Shown here: piece after piece, positions 1 through 8,007 of the stretch
Layout of the letters: the number at the start of each line of letters is the position of its first letter
How positions within the stretch are numbered: the stretch's first letter is position 1
Assembly: GCF_003290025.1 (NCBI RefSeq)
Contig: NZ_QNHG01000002.1
Location: forward strand, 1,124,976 to 1,188,975
Direction: 5' to 3'
DNA from: Pseudogemmobacter bohemicus
Lineage (GTDB): Bacteria > Pseudomonadota > Alphaproteobacteria > Rhodobacterales > Rhodobacteraceae
DNA: 64,000 nucleotides
Notes under the pieces: model-generated
Told to the model about the DNA's origin: nothing
The model's database searches: none
What the model saw: the letters and a program-made list of their open reading frames with translations, nothing else
Position numbers and translations under genes: made by a program

Positions 1-70
1 AGGCTTAGGATGCAATGCACAATTTTGTTCTGGAAACAGAAGGCGCATGGTCGCATAATCGCGGATCTGT

Positions 71-104
71 GCCGGATATGCCTGTTTTGCAGGCAAAATC
101 CGGC
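71..104. other. Stem-loop upstream of the GntR gene
   Basis: Outer arms GCCGGAT/ATCCGGC and inner arms TGCCTG/CAGGCA form an almost continuous hairpin with a small A/AAA internal bulge and a TTTT-type loop. No T-run follows on the plus strand. It ends about 56 bases before the chosen start of the downstream regulator gene, so it could be an operator or leader structure, or the terminator of a gene ending left of the window. No gene is recognisable in bases 1-130. Confidence 0.4.
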
Positions 105-160
105 GGGGTCTGTCCGGAACTGAGCGGCTATTGTATTCGTTAGACAAGAGGTCGGGGCAA

Positions 161-1210
161 ATGCGCGGGACCGCCGCCGAATCCACCCTCATGCAGGCCA
201 GCCCGGATATGCCGGCGCTGGCGGCAGGGTCGCGGCCGGCCTTTCTCTATGTCTCGATTCGTGATCTCCTGGCGCGCAAGATCGGGGCGGGCGAATTCCC
301 GCCCGGCACCGTGCTGAAAGAGGCGCCGGTCGCCGGTCAGCTGGGGGTCAGCCGGGCACCGGTGCGGCGCGCGCTGGCGATGCTGGCCGAGGCGGGGCTG
401 ATCCGTGACACTGGCGGCCAGGGCTACAAAGTGGGCCAGGCCGAGCCGCTGCAGCTGCCCTTGCGCCGCCTGCATCAGATTCTGACCGGCGAGCCGGAGG
501 AGATCGACCGCTCGCCGTCATGGGAGCGGATTTTCGAACAGGTACGCGAGGTGATCACCGCCGCCATGCCCTTCGGGTCCTGGCGGATCCAGGAAGAGGC
601 GCTCGGGGGGCATTTCCATGTCAGCCGCACCGTTGCGCGCGAGGTGCTCTGGCGCCTGATGGACCGCCGCCTTGTCGTCAAGGACAGCAAATCGCACTGG
701 ATCGTCGGCCAGATGACCGCGCGCGACCTGCGCGAGACGCTGGAAATGCGCGCGCTGATGGAGCCGGCGGCGCTGGTCCTGGCCCTGCCGGCACTGGATC
801 GCGCCTGGCTGGCCGGGCTCGAGGCGCAGGTCGCCGCGCTGATCCGGGCCTTTCCCGCCGTTGATCCGCAGGCGCTGGACGCGCTGGATCAGGCCATGTT
901 CCAGGAAATGTTTCTGGGTCTGAGGAATTCCCGCCTGCTGGCCTCGATCCGCCGCAACCAGATCTCGCTGGTGGTGCCGCATCTCTTCCGGCAGCATTTT
1001 CCGCTGACCGATGACCTTGCCGCGTTGCAGGATTACGCGCGGATCCTGCATCATCTGGGCCGGGGCGAGGGCGAGGCCGCCCAGGTCCTGATGCGCAGCC
1101 ATCTGTTGCGGATCGGGCGGCTGACACTGGCGCGGCTCCGGGTGCTGTCGCTTTTACCGCCACCGCATCAGGTGGCCTGGATGATCCCGGTGCATCAGGG
1201 GGGTGCCTGA
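161..1210 (+). CDS. GntR-family transcriptional regulator with two winged-helix domains and an FCD-like effector domain
   Basis: A cytoplasmic DNA-binding regulator of 349 residues. Two separate GntR-type winged helices are visible. The first is at about residues 28-90 (GEFPPGTVLKE, LGVSRAPVRRAL). The second is at about residues 120-185 (HFHVSRTVAREVLWRL). From about 190 to 330 there is an all-helical region with FCD features (ETLEMRALMEPAA; D, H and H in later helices). FadR-subfamily proteins normally have one winged helix and 210-250 residues, so the duplication is unusual. I chose ATG 161 because AAGAGG lies 10 bases upstream; an in-frame TTG at 131 is an alternative. The stop overlaps the next start (TGATG), so the following binding-protein-like gene is translationally coupled. 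No effector can be named. Confidence 0.85.
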   Translation: MRGTAAESTLMQASPDMPALAAGSRPAFLYVSIRDLLARKIGAGEFPPGTVLKEAPVAGQLGVSRAPVRRALAMLAEAGLIRDTGGQGYKVGQAEPLQLPLRRLHQILTGEPEEIDRSPSWERIFEQVREVITAAMPFGSWRIQEEALGGHFHVSRTVAREVLWRLMDRRLVVKDSKSHWIVGQMTARDLRETLEMRALMEPAALVLALPALDRAWLAGLEAQVAALIRAFPAVDPQALDALDQAMFQEMFLGLRNSRLLASIRRNQISLVVPHLFRQHFPLTDDLAALQDYARILHHLGRGEGEAAQVLMRSHLLRIGRLTLARLRVLSLLPPPHQVAWMIPVHQGGA

Positions 1211-2394
1211 TGGCCGCTGTGCTGCGCGTGATCGGAACGCCTGCGACGCTGACACCCGAGCTTTGCGCCCGTGCGGAGGCCGATCTGCCGTTCCGCATTC
1301 AGTTCGAGGTGCTGGACGGGCTGGATTGTCAGCGCCGGGGCGTGATGGCTCCGGACAGTTTCGACGTCTATGATCAGTGGTTCCACTCGCTCGATCTGTT
1401 GTGGACAGCCGCCTCGATCCGACCGATCGACACAGCGCGGCTGATCCGCTGGCCAGAGGTGACCATCGCCGGAACGAGGCCGGGGGGCAGCCAGGGGCAG
1501 CCAGGCACCTGGCCCGGCAGCCAGCTTTATGTGCAGCCGGATCGCAGCCTTGCCGCGCAGCCACAACCCGGAGGCGCGCCGCAAATATCCATGTTGCCAA
1601 CCACTTATAACGTAGACAGTTTCGTCTGGACGCCGGAACTCGCTGCTTTGCGCGTGGCGGGAGAGCCCGAAAGCTGGGCCTGGCTGCTGGACGGACGCTG
1701 GCATGGTCGCGCCGCTCTGGCTGCCGATCCTGCCGCGAGTGTGGTCGAACTTGCGCTGGCGGCGCGGGCGGCGGGCCTCGTCGATATCGCCGATCCCGGC
1801 GACCTGACCATCGAAGAGACCGACGCGCTTTTCGCGGTGTTGATGCCGCTGCGCCGCTCGGGCCATTTCGCGCGTTTCTGGGCGACGTCCGAGGATGCGG
1901 TGCGGCTGATGACGCCCTCGGGCAGCGGGGCAGGGCCGGTAATTGCCGCGCTGTGGTCGCCCGCCTTCTATGCGATGCGCGCCATGGGGCGCGACCTGCG
2001 CTATGCGGCGCCGTCCGAAGGGTATCGCGGCTGGCATTCCGGGCTTTGCCTTTCCGCCGCGCTGTCGGGCGAGCGGCTCGATATGGCCTATGCCTGGCTT
2101 AACTGGTGGCTGGACGGTGTTCCCGGCGCGATCATGGCGCGCCAGGGCTATTACATGTCGGTGGTCGAGCCGCTGCGCGAGACGCTGAGCCCCGCCGAAT
2201 GGGCTTTCTGGTATGCCGGCGAGGCGGCGGGCGAAGACCTTCCCGGTGGCGGCGGGCAGATCGTGGTTCGCAAGGGCGAGCGCCGTGAGGGTGGCAGCTA
2301 TCAGGAGCGCGTCGCCCGCATCGCGGTCTGGTCAACCATCATGCCCGAACACAATTACCTCATCCGTCGCTGGCGCGATTTTATTGGCGACTGA
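1210..2394 (+). CDS. Solute-binding-protein-like protein without a signal peptide
   Basis: A 394-residue protein resembling extracellular solute-binding proteins of the PotD/PotF (spermidine/putrescine) type. Support comes from the C-terminal half (GYRGWHSGLCLS, AYAWLNWWLDGVPGAIMARQGYYM, then a closing WRDFIGD helix), which matches the pattern of cluster D binding proteins. The N-terminus (MAAVLRVIGTPATLTPELC) has no positively charged/hydrophobic leader, and the gene starts within the stop of the upstream GntR gene, so there is no room for a longer start. No permease or ATPase lies beside it. It may be a cytoplasmic ligand-sensing partner of the regulator; a binding protein that lost its transporter and leader is the alternative. 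Family assignment is moderate and the role is unknown. Confidence 0.65.
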   Translation: MAAVLRVIGTPATLTPELCARAEADLPFRIQFEVLDGLDCQRRGVMAPDSFDVYDQWFHSLDLLWTAASIRPIDTARLIRWPEVTIAGTRPGGSQGQPGTWPGSQLYVQPDRSLAAQPQPGGAPQISMLPTTYNVDSFVWTPELAALRVAGEPESWAWLLDGRWHGRAALAADPAASVVELALAARAAGLVDIADPGDLTIEETDALFAVLMPLRRSGHFARFWATSEDAVRLMTPSGSGAGPVIAALWSPAFYAMRAMGRDLRYAAPSEGYRGWHSGLCLSAALSGERLDMAYAWLNWWLDGVPGAIMARQGYYMSVVEPLRETLSPAEWAFWYAGEAAGEDLPGGGGQIVVRKGERREGGSYQERVARIAVWSTIMPEHNYLIRRWRDFIGD

Positions 2395-2419
2395 GCGGGC
2401 TGTCAGGCCCTGACATGGT

Positions 2420-3181
2420 TCAGTCACCGGCCCGGACGGTCACCTCCGCTGCCGCCAGCGCTGCTGCGAGATCCCCGGGCGGGGGCGTGTCACAGATCAC
2501 CTCGTCAATCGAGCCGAAGCCACAGACCTGCACCAGCCCCTGGACTCCGAATTTCGTCGCATCCGTCACCACCACCCGCCGGCGCCCGCAGCGCAGCACC
2601 GCATGGGCGAATTCCGCCTCCTCCAGATCGTAATCCATCACCCCCGTCAGAGCATCAATCGCCCCGGCCGAGATCACCGCATGATCGACGCTGAACCGGC
2701 TGACAAAATCTATCGCCGAGACCCCGAAGGAGGCGCCACTATCGCTCCGCAACCTGCCACCCGCCATATAGACCTGGTTGCCGTTCACCGTCGCCAGTGT
2801 GCGGGCAATGTCTGAAGAATTCGTCACCACCGTCAGCTGATGATGCTGCAAAAGCGCGCGGGCCAGCAGGCTGGTCGTCGTGCCACAATCCAGCATCACC
2901 GAATCCCCGTCGCGGATCGTCGCGGCGGCGCGGCGCGCCACCACGTCCTTGGCGAGCCGGTTCTCGCGCATCCGCCGGTCATAGGGCGCCTCGCGCAGCG
3001 CCGAGGCGAGCCCGACCATGCCATGCATCCGCACGATCTCGCCCCGCGTGGCCAGCAGCTTCACATCGCGCCGGATCGTCTCTGCCGAGACGCAAAGAAG
3101 CGTCGCCAGATCGTTGATTCCGACCGTTCCCCGCTGGGAAAGCAGGGTCAGAATATGCGTGTGGCGGGGGGAATGATCCAT
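2420..3181 (-). CDS. DeoR/GlpR-family transcriptional regulator
   Basis: A 253-residue repressor-type protein. Residues 5-60 form the DeoR winged helix (HILTLLSQRGTVGINDLA, VSAETIRRDVKLL). Residues 75-235 form the DeoR sensor fold, with DCGTTTS (the usual phosphate-binding D-G-T-T motif) and VVTNSSDIA. DeoR regulators usually respond to phosphorylated metabolites. The ATG at 3181 is preceded by AGGG at proper spacing; an upstream in-frame extension lacks an RBS. It is divergent from the kinase-oxidase-EutH genes across 163 bases, which makes it their likely regulator. A phosphorylated product of the neighbouring kinase would be a natural inducer; that is inference. Confidence 0.88.
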   Translation of the reverse strand: MDHSPRHTHILTLLSQRGTVGINDLATLLCVSAETIRRDVKLLATRGEIVRMHGMVGLASALREAPYDRRMRENRLAKDVVARRAAATIRDGDSVMLDCGTTTSLLARALLQHHQLTVVTNSSDIARTLATVNGNQVYMAGGRLRSDSGASFGVSAIDFVSRFSVDHAVISAGAIDALTGVMDYDLEEAEFAHAVLRCGRRRVVVTDATKFGVQGLVQVCGFGSIDEVICDTPPPGDLAAALAAAEVTVRAGD

Positions 3182-3343
3182 AAAAGCCCTGACCCTGTGA
3201 CCGATTGCACATCTTTGGCGGGTGTTTCTGCCCGCTTCCACAGTAATCAGTCAAATTCGGGCATAAATCCACATTTTTGTTGACGCAACCGATCCGACCC
3301 CGCCAGTCTTTCCCATCATGCGGCGCAAGACTGCAGGGGGCAT

Positions 3344-4252
3344 ATGACCGGAGAGACAAGAATTCCGCCGGAAAAGGCGGCGCTGATCGGGGCGCTGCCA
3401 TTATGGCAGGGCGAGATCAGCATCGCGCCGCTGCTGGGCGGCATCAGCAATGAAAGCTGGCTGGTGCGGGATGCGGCGGGCGGCCATGTGGTGCGGTTCG
3501 GCAAGGATTACACGTTCCACCATGTGATCCGGGAGCGGGAGATTATGACCGCCCGCGCCGCCGAGGCTGCGGGCTTCGCGCCGGCGGTGGAATATGCCGG
3601 CCCGGGTGTGATGGTCAGCCGCCACCTGAGCGCGCATACGTTCAACGCCGCTGACGTGCGCGGTACTATCGAAGGCGTCGCGCGGCTGATCGGTGATTTC
3701 CACCGCGAGATGGGGCGCCATGTCACGGGGCCGGGTTTCATCTTCTGGCCCTTCCATGTGATCCGCGATTACGCCCGCACCCTGCGCGAAGGAGGCAGCC
3801 GCAAGACCGCAGACCTGCCGCGCTATCTGAGCCTTGCCGATGAACTGGAGGCGGCGCAGATCCCGCTGCCGATCATCTTCAGCCATAATGATCTGCTTCC
3901 GGCGAATTTCCTCGATGATGGCAGCCGGCTCTGGCTGATTGATTTTGAATATGCCGGGTTCTCGACCGCGATGTTCGATCTGGCCGGTGTCTCGTCGAAT
4001 GCCGGTTTCAGCGAGGCCGAGACCCGCGTGCTGCTTCGGGCCTATTTCGGCGAAGATCCCTCGCCGGGCCTTTTGCGCGCCATGGCGGCGATGCAATGCG
4101 CCAGCCTCTTGCGGGAGGCGATGTGGAGCATGGCGTCAGAGCTGTATCTGAACGCCCCCGGCACCGATTACCCCGCCTATACCGAAGAAAACCTCGCGCG
4201 GCTTGAGACCGCGCTGGACCATTACCGCAGCCTTTACGGAAAGATATCCTGA
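3344..4252 (+). CDS. Choline/ethanolamine-kinase-like phosphotransferase (APH fold)
   Basis: A 302-residue protein kinase-like/APH fold enzyme. It has a glycine-rich nucleotide loop at 31-40 (LGGISNESWL), the catalytic Brenner motif HNDLLPANF at 181-189 and the Mg-binding D200 in LIDFEY. The ISN-then-IDFEY pattern with FEYA is typical of choline/ethanolamine kinases (LicA type) rather than antibiotic kinases. It should transfer phosphate from ATP to a small amino-alcohol in the cytoplasm. The gene is followed directly by a DMGDH-family flavoprotein (TGATG overlap, coupled translation) and then an EutH permease, so uptake, phosphorylation and oxidation of one amine substrate is a reasonable model. 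Exact substrate not determinable from sequence. Confidence 0.82.
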   Translation: MTGETRIPPEKAALIGALPLWQGEISIAPLLGGISNESWLVRDAAGGHVVRFGKDYTFHHVIREREIMTARAAEAAGFAPAVEYAGPGVMVSRHLSAHTFNAADVRGTIEGVARLIGDFHREMGRHVTGPGFIFWPFHVIRDYARTLREGGSRKTADLPRYLSLADELEAAQIPLPIIFSHNDLLPANFLDDGSRLWLIDFEYAGFSTAMFDLAGVSSNAGFSEAETRVLLRAYFGEDPSPGLLRAMAAMQCASLLREAMWSMASELYLNAPGTDYPAYTEENLARLETALDHYRSLYGKIS

Positions 4253-6708
4253 TGTCGCAGACCCTGCCCGCACATGCTCAGATCGTGGTGATCGGGGGCG
4301 GCATTATCGGCTGCTCGACCGCCTATCACCTGGCGCGCGACCATAAGGCGGATGTGATCCTGCTGGAACAGGGCAAGATCACATCGGGATCGACCTGGCA
4401 TGCGGCGGGGCTGGTGGGGCAGCTGCGGTCTTCGGCCTCGATCACCAAAGTTCTGAAATATTCCGTTGATCTGTATAAGACCCTTGCCGCCGAGACCGGG
4501 CTTGAGACCGGCTGGAAGATGACCGGCTGTCTGCGGCTGGCGACCAATGAGGATCGCTGGACCGAATATCGCCGCCTTGCCACCACCGCGAAAAGCTTTG
4601 GTATGGAGATGCATCTCGTCTCGCCGGAAGAGGTGAAACGGATGTGGCCGCTGATGGATGTCTCGGATTTGGTTGGCGCCTCCTGGCTGCCGACCGACGG
4701 GCAGGCAAGCCCTTCGGATATCACGCAATCGCTGGCCAAAGGCGCCAGGATGCATGGCGCGAAGCTGGTGGAAAATGTCCGCGTTACCGGCTTTCAGATG
4801 GACGGCAACCGCATCACGGCGGTCGAGACTGACCAGGGCGTGATTGCCTGCGAGAAGGTTGTCAATTGCGGCGGCCAATGGGCGCGGCAGATCGGGGCGA
4901 AGGCGGGCGTCAACGTGCCGCTGCAACCGGTGAAACACCAATATATCGTGACGGAGAAGATCGAGGGCCTGGCCTCGGATGCGCCGACGCTGCGCGACCC
5001 GGACCGGCGCACCTATTTCAAGGAAGAAGTCGGTGGTCTGGTGATGGGCGGCTATGAGCCGAACCCGCAACCTTGGCATACGGGGCTGCCCGGCGGCGAT
5101 GTGCCGGATCAGTTCGCCTTCCAGCTGTTTGATGATGATTTCGATCATTTTGAACAGCATATGACGCAAGCCATCGCCCGGGTACCGAAGCTTGCCGAAA
5201 CCGGCCTCAAGCAGATGATCAACGGGCCGGAAAGCTTCACGCCGGACGGGAATTTCATCCTCGGCCTCGCCCCGGAATGCGCCAATATGTTCGTGGGCGC
5301 GGGGTTCAATGCCTTTGGCATCGCAAGCGGAGGCGGCGCCGGCTGGGCGCTGGCGGAATGGGTGATGCGGGGCGAGGCGCCGCTGGATCTCTGGTCGGTC
5401 GATATCCGCCGCTTCTCGGGGCTGCACCGCGACCGGGCCTGGGTCGAGGAACGCACGCTCGAGGCTTACGGCAAGCATTACACCATCGGCTTCCCGCATG
5501 AGGAATACACGAGCGGGCGGCCCCGCATCACCTCGCCGCTGTTTGCGCGGCTGAAAGATCATGGCGGGGTGTTCGGATCGAAACTCGGATGGGAGCGACC
5601 GAACTGGTTCGCAGGCCAGGGTGAGGAGCCGCGCGATATCTATTCGATGGGCCGTCAGAACTGGTTCGGGGCCGTGGGCCGCGAGCACCGGCTGGTACGC
5701 GAAGGGGTCGGTATTTTCGACCAGTCGTCCTTCGCGAAATATGAGGTGACGGGGGCAGGGGCGGCGGCGGCGCTGGAGCTGATCTGTGCGAATACCGTCG
5801 CGAAAGCGCCGGGGCGGCTGACCTATACCCAGATTCTGAATTCGCGCGGCGGTATCGAATGCGATCTGACCGTGGCGCGGCTGGCGGAGGACCGGTTCTA
5901 TATCGTGACCGGAACGGGGTCCCGCACCCATGACCTCGCCTGGATTGCCGAACATCTGCCTCTGGGCGATGTGGCGATCCGCGATGTCACCGAGGATTAT
6001 GGCACGCTGTCGCTGATGGGGCCGAAGGCACGCGATGTGCTGGCCTCGGTTACCGGCGCGGATGTGTCGAATGCCGGTTTCCCCTTTGGCGCGGTGCGGC
6101 TTTTGGACATTGCCGGCCACCAGGTCCGCGCGCTGCGGGTCACCTATGTGGGCGAGCTGGGATGGGAGCTGCATGTGCCCCTTGCCGGCACCGGCGATGT
6201 GTTCGACGCGCTGATGGCGGCGGGCGCGAAGCATGGCATCCGTCCGACCGGTTACCGCGCGATTGAGAGCCTGCGGCTGGAAAAAGGCTACCGTGCCTGG
6301 GGCTCGGATATCACCCCGAATGACAATCCGTTCGAGGCGGGTCTGGGCTGGGCGGTCAAGCTGAAATCCGGCACCGATTTCATCGGGCGTGCGGCCTGTG
6401 TGACGGCGGCGGCGGCGCCGCTGGTGAAACGGCTGGCGGGCTTCACCACCGACAACCCCGATGTGGTGCTGCTGGGCCGCGAGACCATCCTGAGGGATGG
6501 CGTTCCGGTCGGCTATCTGACGAGCGGAGGCTATGGTTACAGCCTGCAAACACCCATCGGCTTTGGCTATGTCCGCAATGATGAGGGCGTCAGCGACGCC
6601 TTCCTGCAAACGGGCCGCTATGAGCTGGTCGTCGCCAATGAGACCTGGCCCGCGAAACTGCATCTCGACCCGCTTTACGACCCGGGCTCGTTACGCGTCA
6701 AAGCATAA
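4252..6708 (+). CDS. FAD-dependent oxidoreductase of the dimethylglycine/sarcosine dehydrogenase family with a folate-binding GcvT half
   Basis: An 818-residue two-part enzyme. Residues 10-380 form a DAO-type FAD domain with VVIGGGIIG at the N-terminus. The segment SGSTWHAAG places H50 at the position that carries covalent FAD in DMGDH/SARDH enzymes. From about 425 to 800 there are aminomethyltransferase (GcvT) folds, including the KSGTDFIGRAA region and a C-terminal beta-barrel, which would bind tetrahydrofolate and accept the C1 unit. The length fits the family (about 800-860). The expected reaction is oxidative demethylation of an N-methylated amine to a secondary or primary amine plus methylene-THF. 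It is coupled to the upstream kinase; a terminator-like hairpin follows. The substrate could be dimethylglycine, sarcosine or a related compound. Confidence 0.9.
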   Translation: MSQTLPAHAQIVVIGGGIIGCSTAYHLARDHKADVILLEQGKITSGSTWHAAGLVGQLRSSASITKVLKYSVDLYKTLAAETGLETGWKMTGCLRLATNEDRWTEYRRLATTAKSFGMEMHLVSPEEVKRMWPLMDVSDLVGASWLPTDGQASPSDITQSLAKGARMHGAKLVENVRVTGFQMDGNRITAVETDQGVIACEKVVNCGGQWARQIGAKAGVNVPLQPVKHQYIVTEKIEGLASDAPTLRDPDRRTYFKEEVGGLVMGGYEPNPQPWHTGLPGGDVPDQFAFQLFDDDFDHFEQHMTQAIARVPKLAETGLKQMINGPESFTPDGNFILGLAPECANMFVGAGFNAFGIASGGGAGWALAEWVMRGEAPLDLWSVDIRRFSGLHRDRAWVEERTLEAYGKHYTIGFPHEEYTSGRPRITSPLFARLKDHGGVFGSKLGWERPNWFAGQGEEPRDIYSMGRQNWFGAVGREHRLVREGVGIFDQSSFAKYEVTGAGAAAALELICANTVAKAPGRLTYTQILNSRGGIECDLTVARLAEDRFYIVTGTGSRTHDLAWIAEHLPLGDVAIRDVTEDYGTLSLMGPKARDVLASVTGADVSNAGFPFGAVRLLDIAGHQVRALRVTYVGELGWELHVPLAGTGDVFDALMAAGAKHGIRPTGYRAIESLRLEKGYRAWGSDITPNDNPFEAGLGWAVKLKSGTDFIGRAACVTAAAAPLVKRLAGFTTDNPDVVLLGRETILRDGVPVGYLTSGGYGYSLQTPIGFGYVRNDEGVSDAFLQTGRYELVVANETWPAKLHLDPLYDPGSLRVKA

Positions 6709-6713
6709 GACCC

Positions 6714-6744
6714 AAAGGCCGGGCCCGTCGTGGTCCGGCCTTTT
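6714..6744 (+). terminator. Rho-independent terminator or attenuator between the flavoprotein and eutH
   Basis: AAAGGCCGG and CCGGCCTTTT arms around a 12-base loop begin six bases after the flavoprotein stop and end in TTTT. The next gene on the same strand starts 36 bases further on with its own AGGAGG-type RBS. The hairpin may reduce read-through into the permease gene or serve as the 3' end of the kinase-oxidase transcript. Confidence 0.75.
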
Positions 6745-6779
6745 ATCAATGAAAACAATAATCAACAGGAGGGACAGCA

Positions 6780-7976
6780 ATGGCTTCCATTGGAACATAT
6801 ATTATCTGGCTGATCATGGTCTGCGCCGTTCTCGGTGCGATTGCCGCGATCCACGACCCTGAAAAGGGGCTTGGAAAAGAGTTCACCGAAGGTCTGCATT
6901 CCATCGGCCCGATCTTTATTCCCGTGGCCGGCATCATGGCCGCGATCCCCTATCTTTCACATTTTATCGAATTCGCCGCCGGGCCTTTGTTCGCGCTGGT
7001 CGGAGCCGACCCGTCGATTGCCGCGACCACGGTGATCGCGGGCGATATGGGCGGCTATCAGCTGGCCGACAGCCTGGCGCAGACGCGTGAGGCCTGGACG
7101 ATTGCGACCGTGGTGGGCTTCATGTCGGGGGCGACGATCATCTTCTCGATCCCGGTGGGCCTCGCCATGCTGAAAAAGGCGGACCACAAATATATGGCGC
7201 TGGGGATCATGTCGGGGATCCTGTCGGTGCCGATCGGGGTGCTGATCTCCTGCACGGTGATTGCGCTGTCGGGTCTGGATATCCGCCCGGATGTCTCGAC
7301 CGCATCTGATGCCAGCTTCGCCCTGACGCTGGGCTTTGGCGAGATTTTCCGCAACCTGTTGCCGCTGATCATTTTCTGCGTGGCAATTGCCCTGGGGCTG
7401 CGCTTTGCGCCGGATGCGATGATCACCGGATTTCTCTGGTTCGGAAAGATCATGTATGCCGGGATCACCCTGGTGCTGGTGGCCTCGATTGTTGAATATT
7501 TCACCGGCTTCTTCACCAATGTCTTCGGGTATTGGGGCTTTGACCCGATCATCGCGGATGAGGCCGACCAGTTCCGCGCGCTGGAAGTGGCGGGCTATAT
7601 CGGCATCATGCTCGCCGGCGCCTTCCCGATGGTCTACCTTTTGACCAAATACCTCGCGAAACCGATGGAGGTGCTGGGCGCGAAGATCGGCGTGGCGCCC
7701 GAGGGTGCGGCGGGGTTGCTGGCGGCCTGTGCCAATATCCTTGCGATGTTCCGCCTGGTCGAAAAGATGCGGCCGCGCGACAAGGTTGTGGCGATTGCCT
7801 TTGCCGTTTGCGCCGCCTTCACCTTCGGCGATCACCTTGCTTTCACGGCGAATTTCCAGCCGACGCTGATCGCGCCGCTGATCCTTGGCAAACTCCTTGG
7901 CGGTGTGGCCGGGTTCATCCTGGCGGTCTGGCTCTCGGTCCCGAAAGCCGAGGCGCTGGCGGCGGCAGAGCGCTGA
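6780..7976 (+). CDS. eutH: EutH-type ethanolamine permease
   Basis: A 398-residue integral membrane protein with about ten hydrophobic segments. The signature stretch GADPSIAATTVIAGDMGGYQLA followed by ATIIFSIPVGLAML matches the core of EutH proteins (GANPS...DMGG...IVFSIPV). EutH supplies ethanolamine across the inner membrane in eut operons. Here there is no eutBC lyase or microcompartment gene nearby; instead the gene follows a choline/ethanolamine-kinase-like gene and a DMGDH-family oxidase. The RBS AGGAGGG lies 8 bases before the ATG. It probably imports the amine handled by these neighbours. A substrate other than ethanolamine (a methylated derivative, for example) is possible. Confidence 0.8.
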   Translation: MASIGTYIIWLIMVCAVLGAIAAIHDPEKGLGKEFTEGLHSIGPIFIPVAGIMAAIPYLSHFIEFAAGPLFALVGADPSIAATTVIAGDMGGYQLADSLAQTREAWTIATVVGFMSGATIIFSIPVGLAMLKKADHKYMALGIMSGILSVPIGVLISCTVIALSGLDIRPDVSTASDASFALTLGFGEIFRNLLPLIIFCVAIALGLRFAPDAMITGFLWFGKIMYAGITLVLVASIVEYFTGFFTNVFGYWGFDPIIADEADQFRALEVAGYIGIMLAGAFPMVYLLTKYLAKPMEVLGAKIGVAPEGAAGLLAACANILAMFRLVEKMRPRDKVVAIAFAVCAAFTFGDHLAFTANFQPTLIAPLILGKLLGGVAGFILAVWLSVPKAEALAAAER

Positions 7977-7983
7977 AACCCGT

Positions 7984-8006
7984 CCCGTCCGGCCAGGCCG
8001 GGCGGG
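7984..8006. terminator. Hairpin between convergent eutH and monooxygenase genes
   Basis: CCCGTCCGGCC and GGCCGGGCGGG pair along 11 positions (one G-T) around a single base, so the real loop will be larger. It fills the 31-base gap between two convergent stops. No T-run is present, so intrinsic termination is uncertain. Confidence 0.45.
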
Positions 8007-8007
8007 G

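Noticed and set aside
4234-6663. Long open frame on the strand opposite the DMGDH-like gene
   Set aside because: Its translation is rich in R, H, Q, A and lacks any family pattern; it mirrors the codon bias of the real gene on the plus strand.
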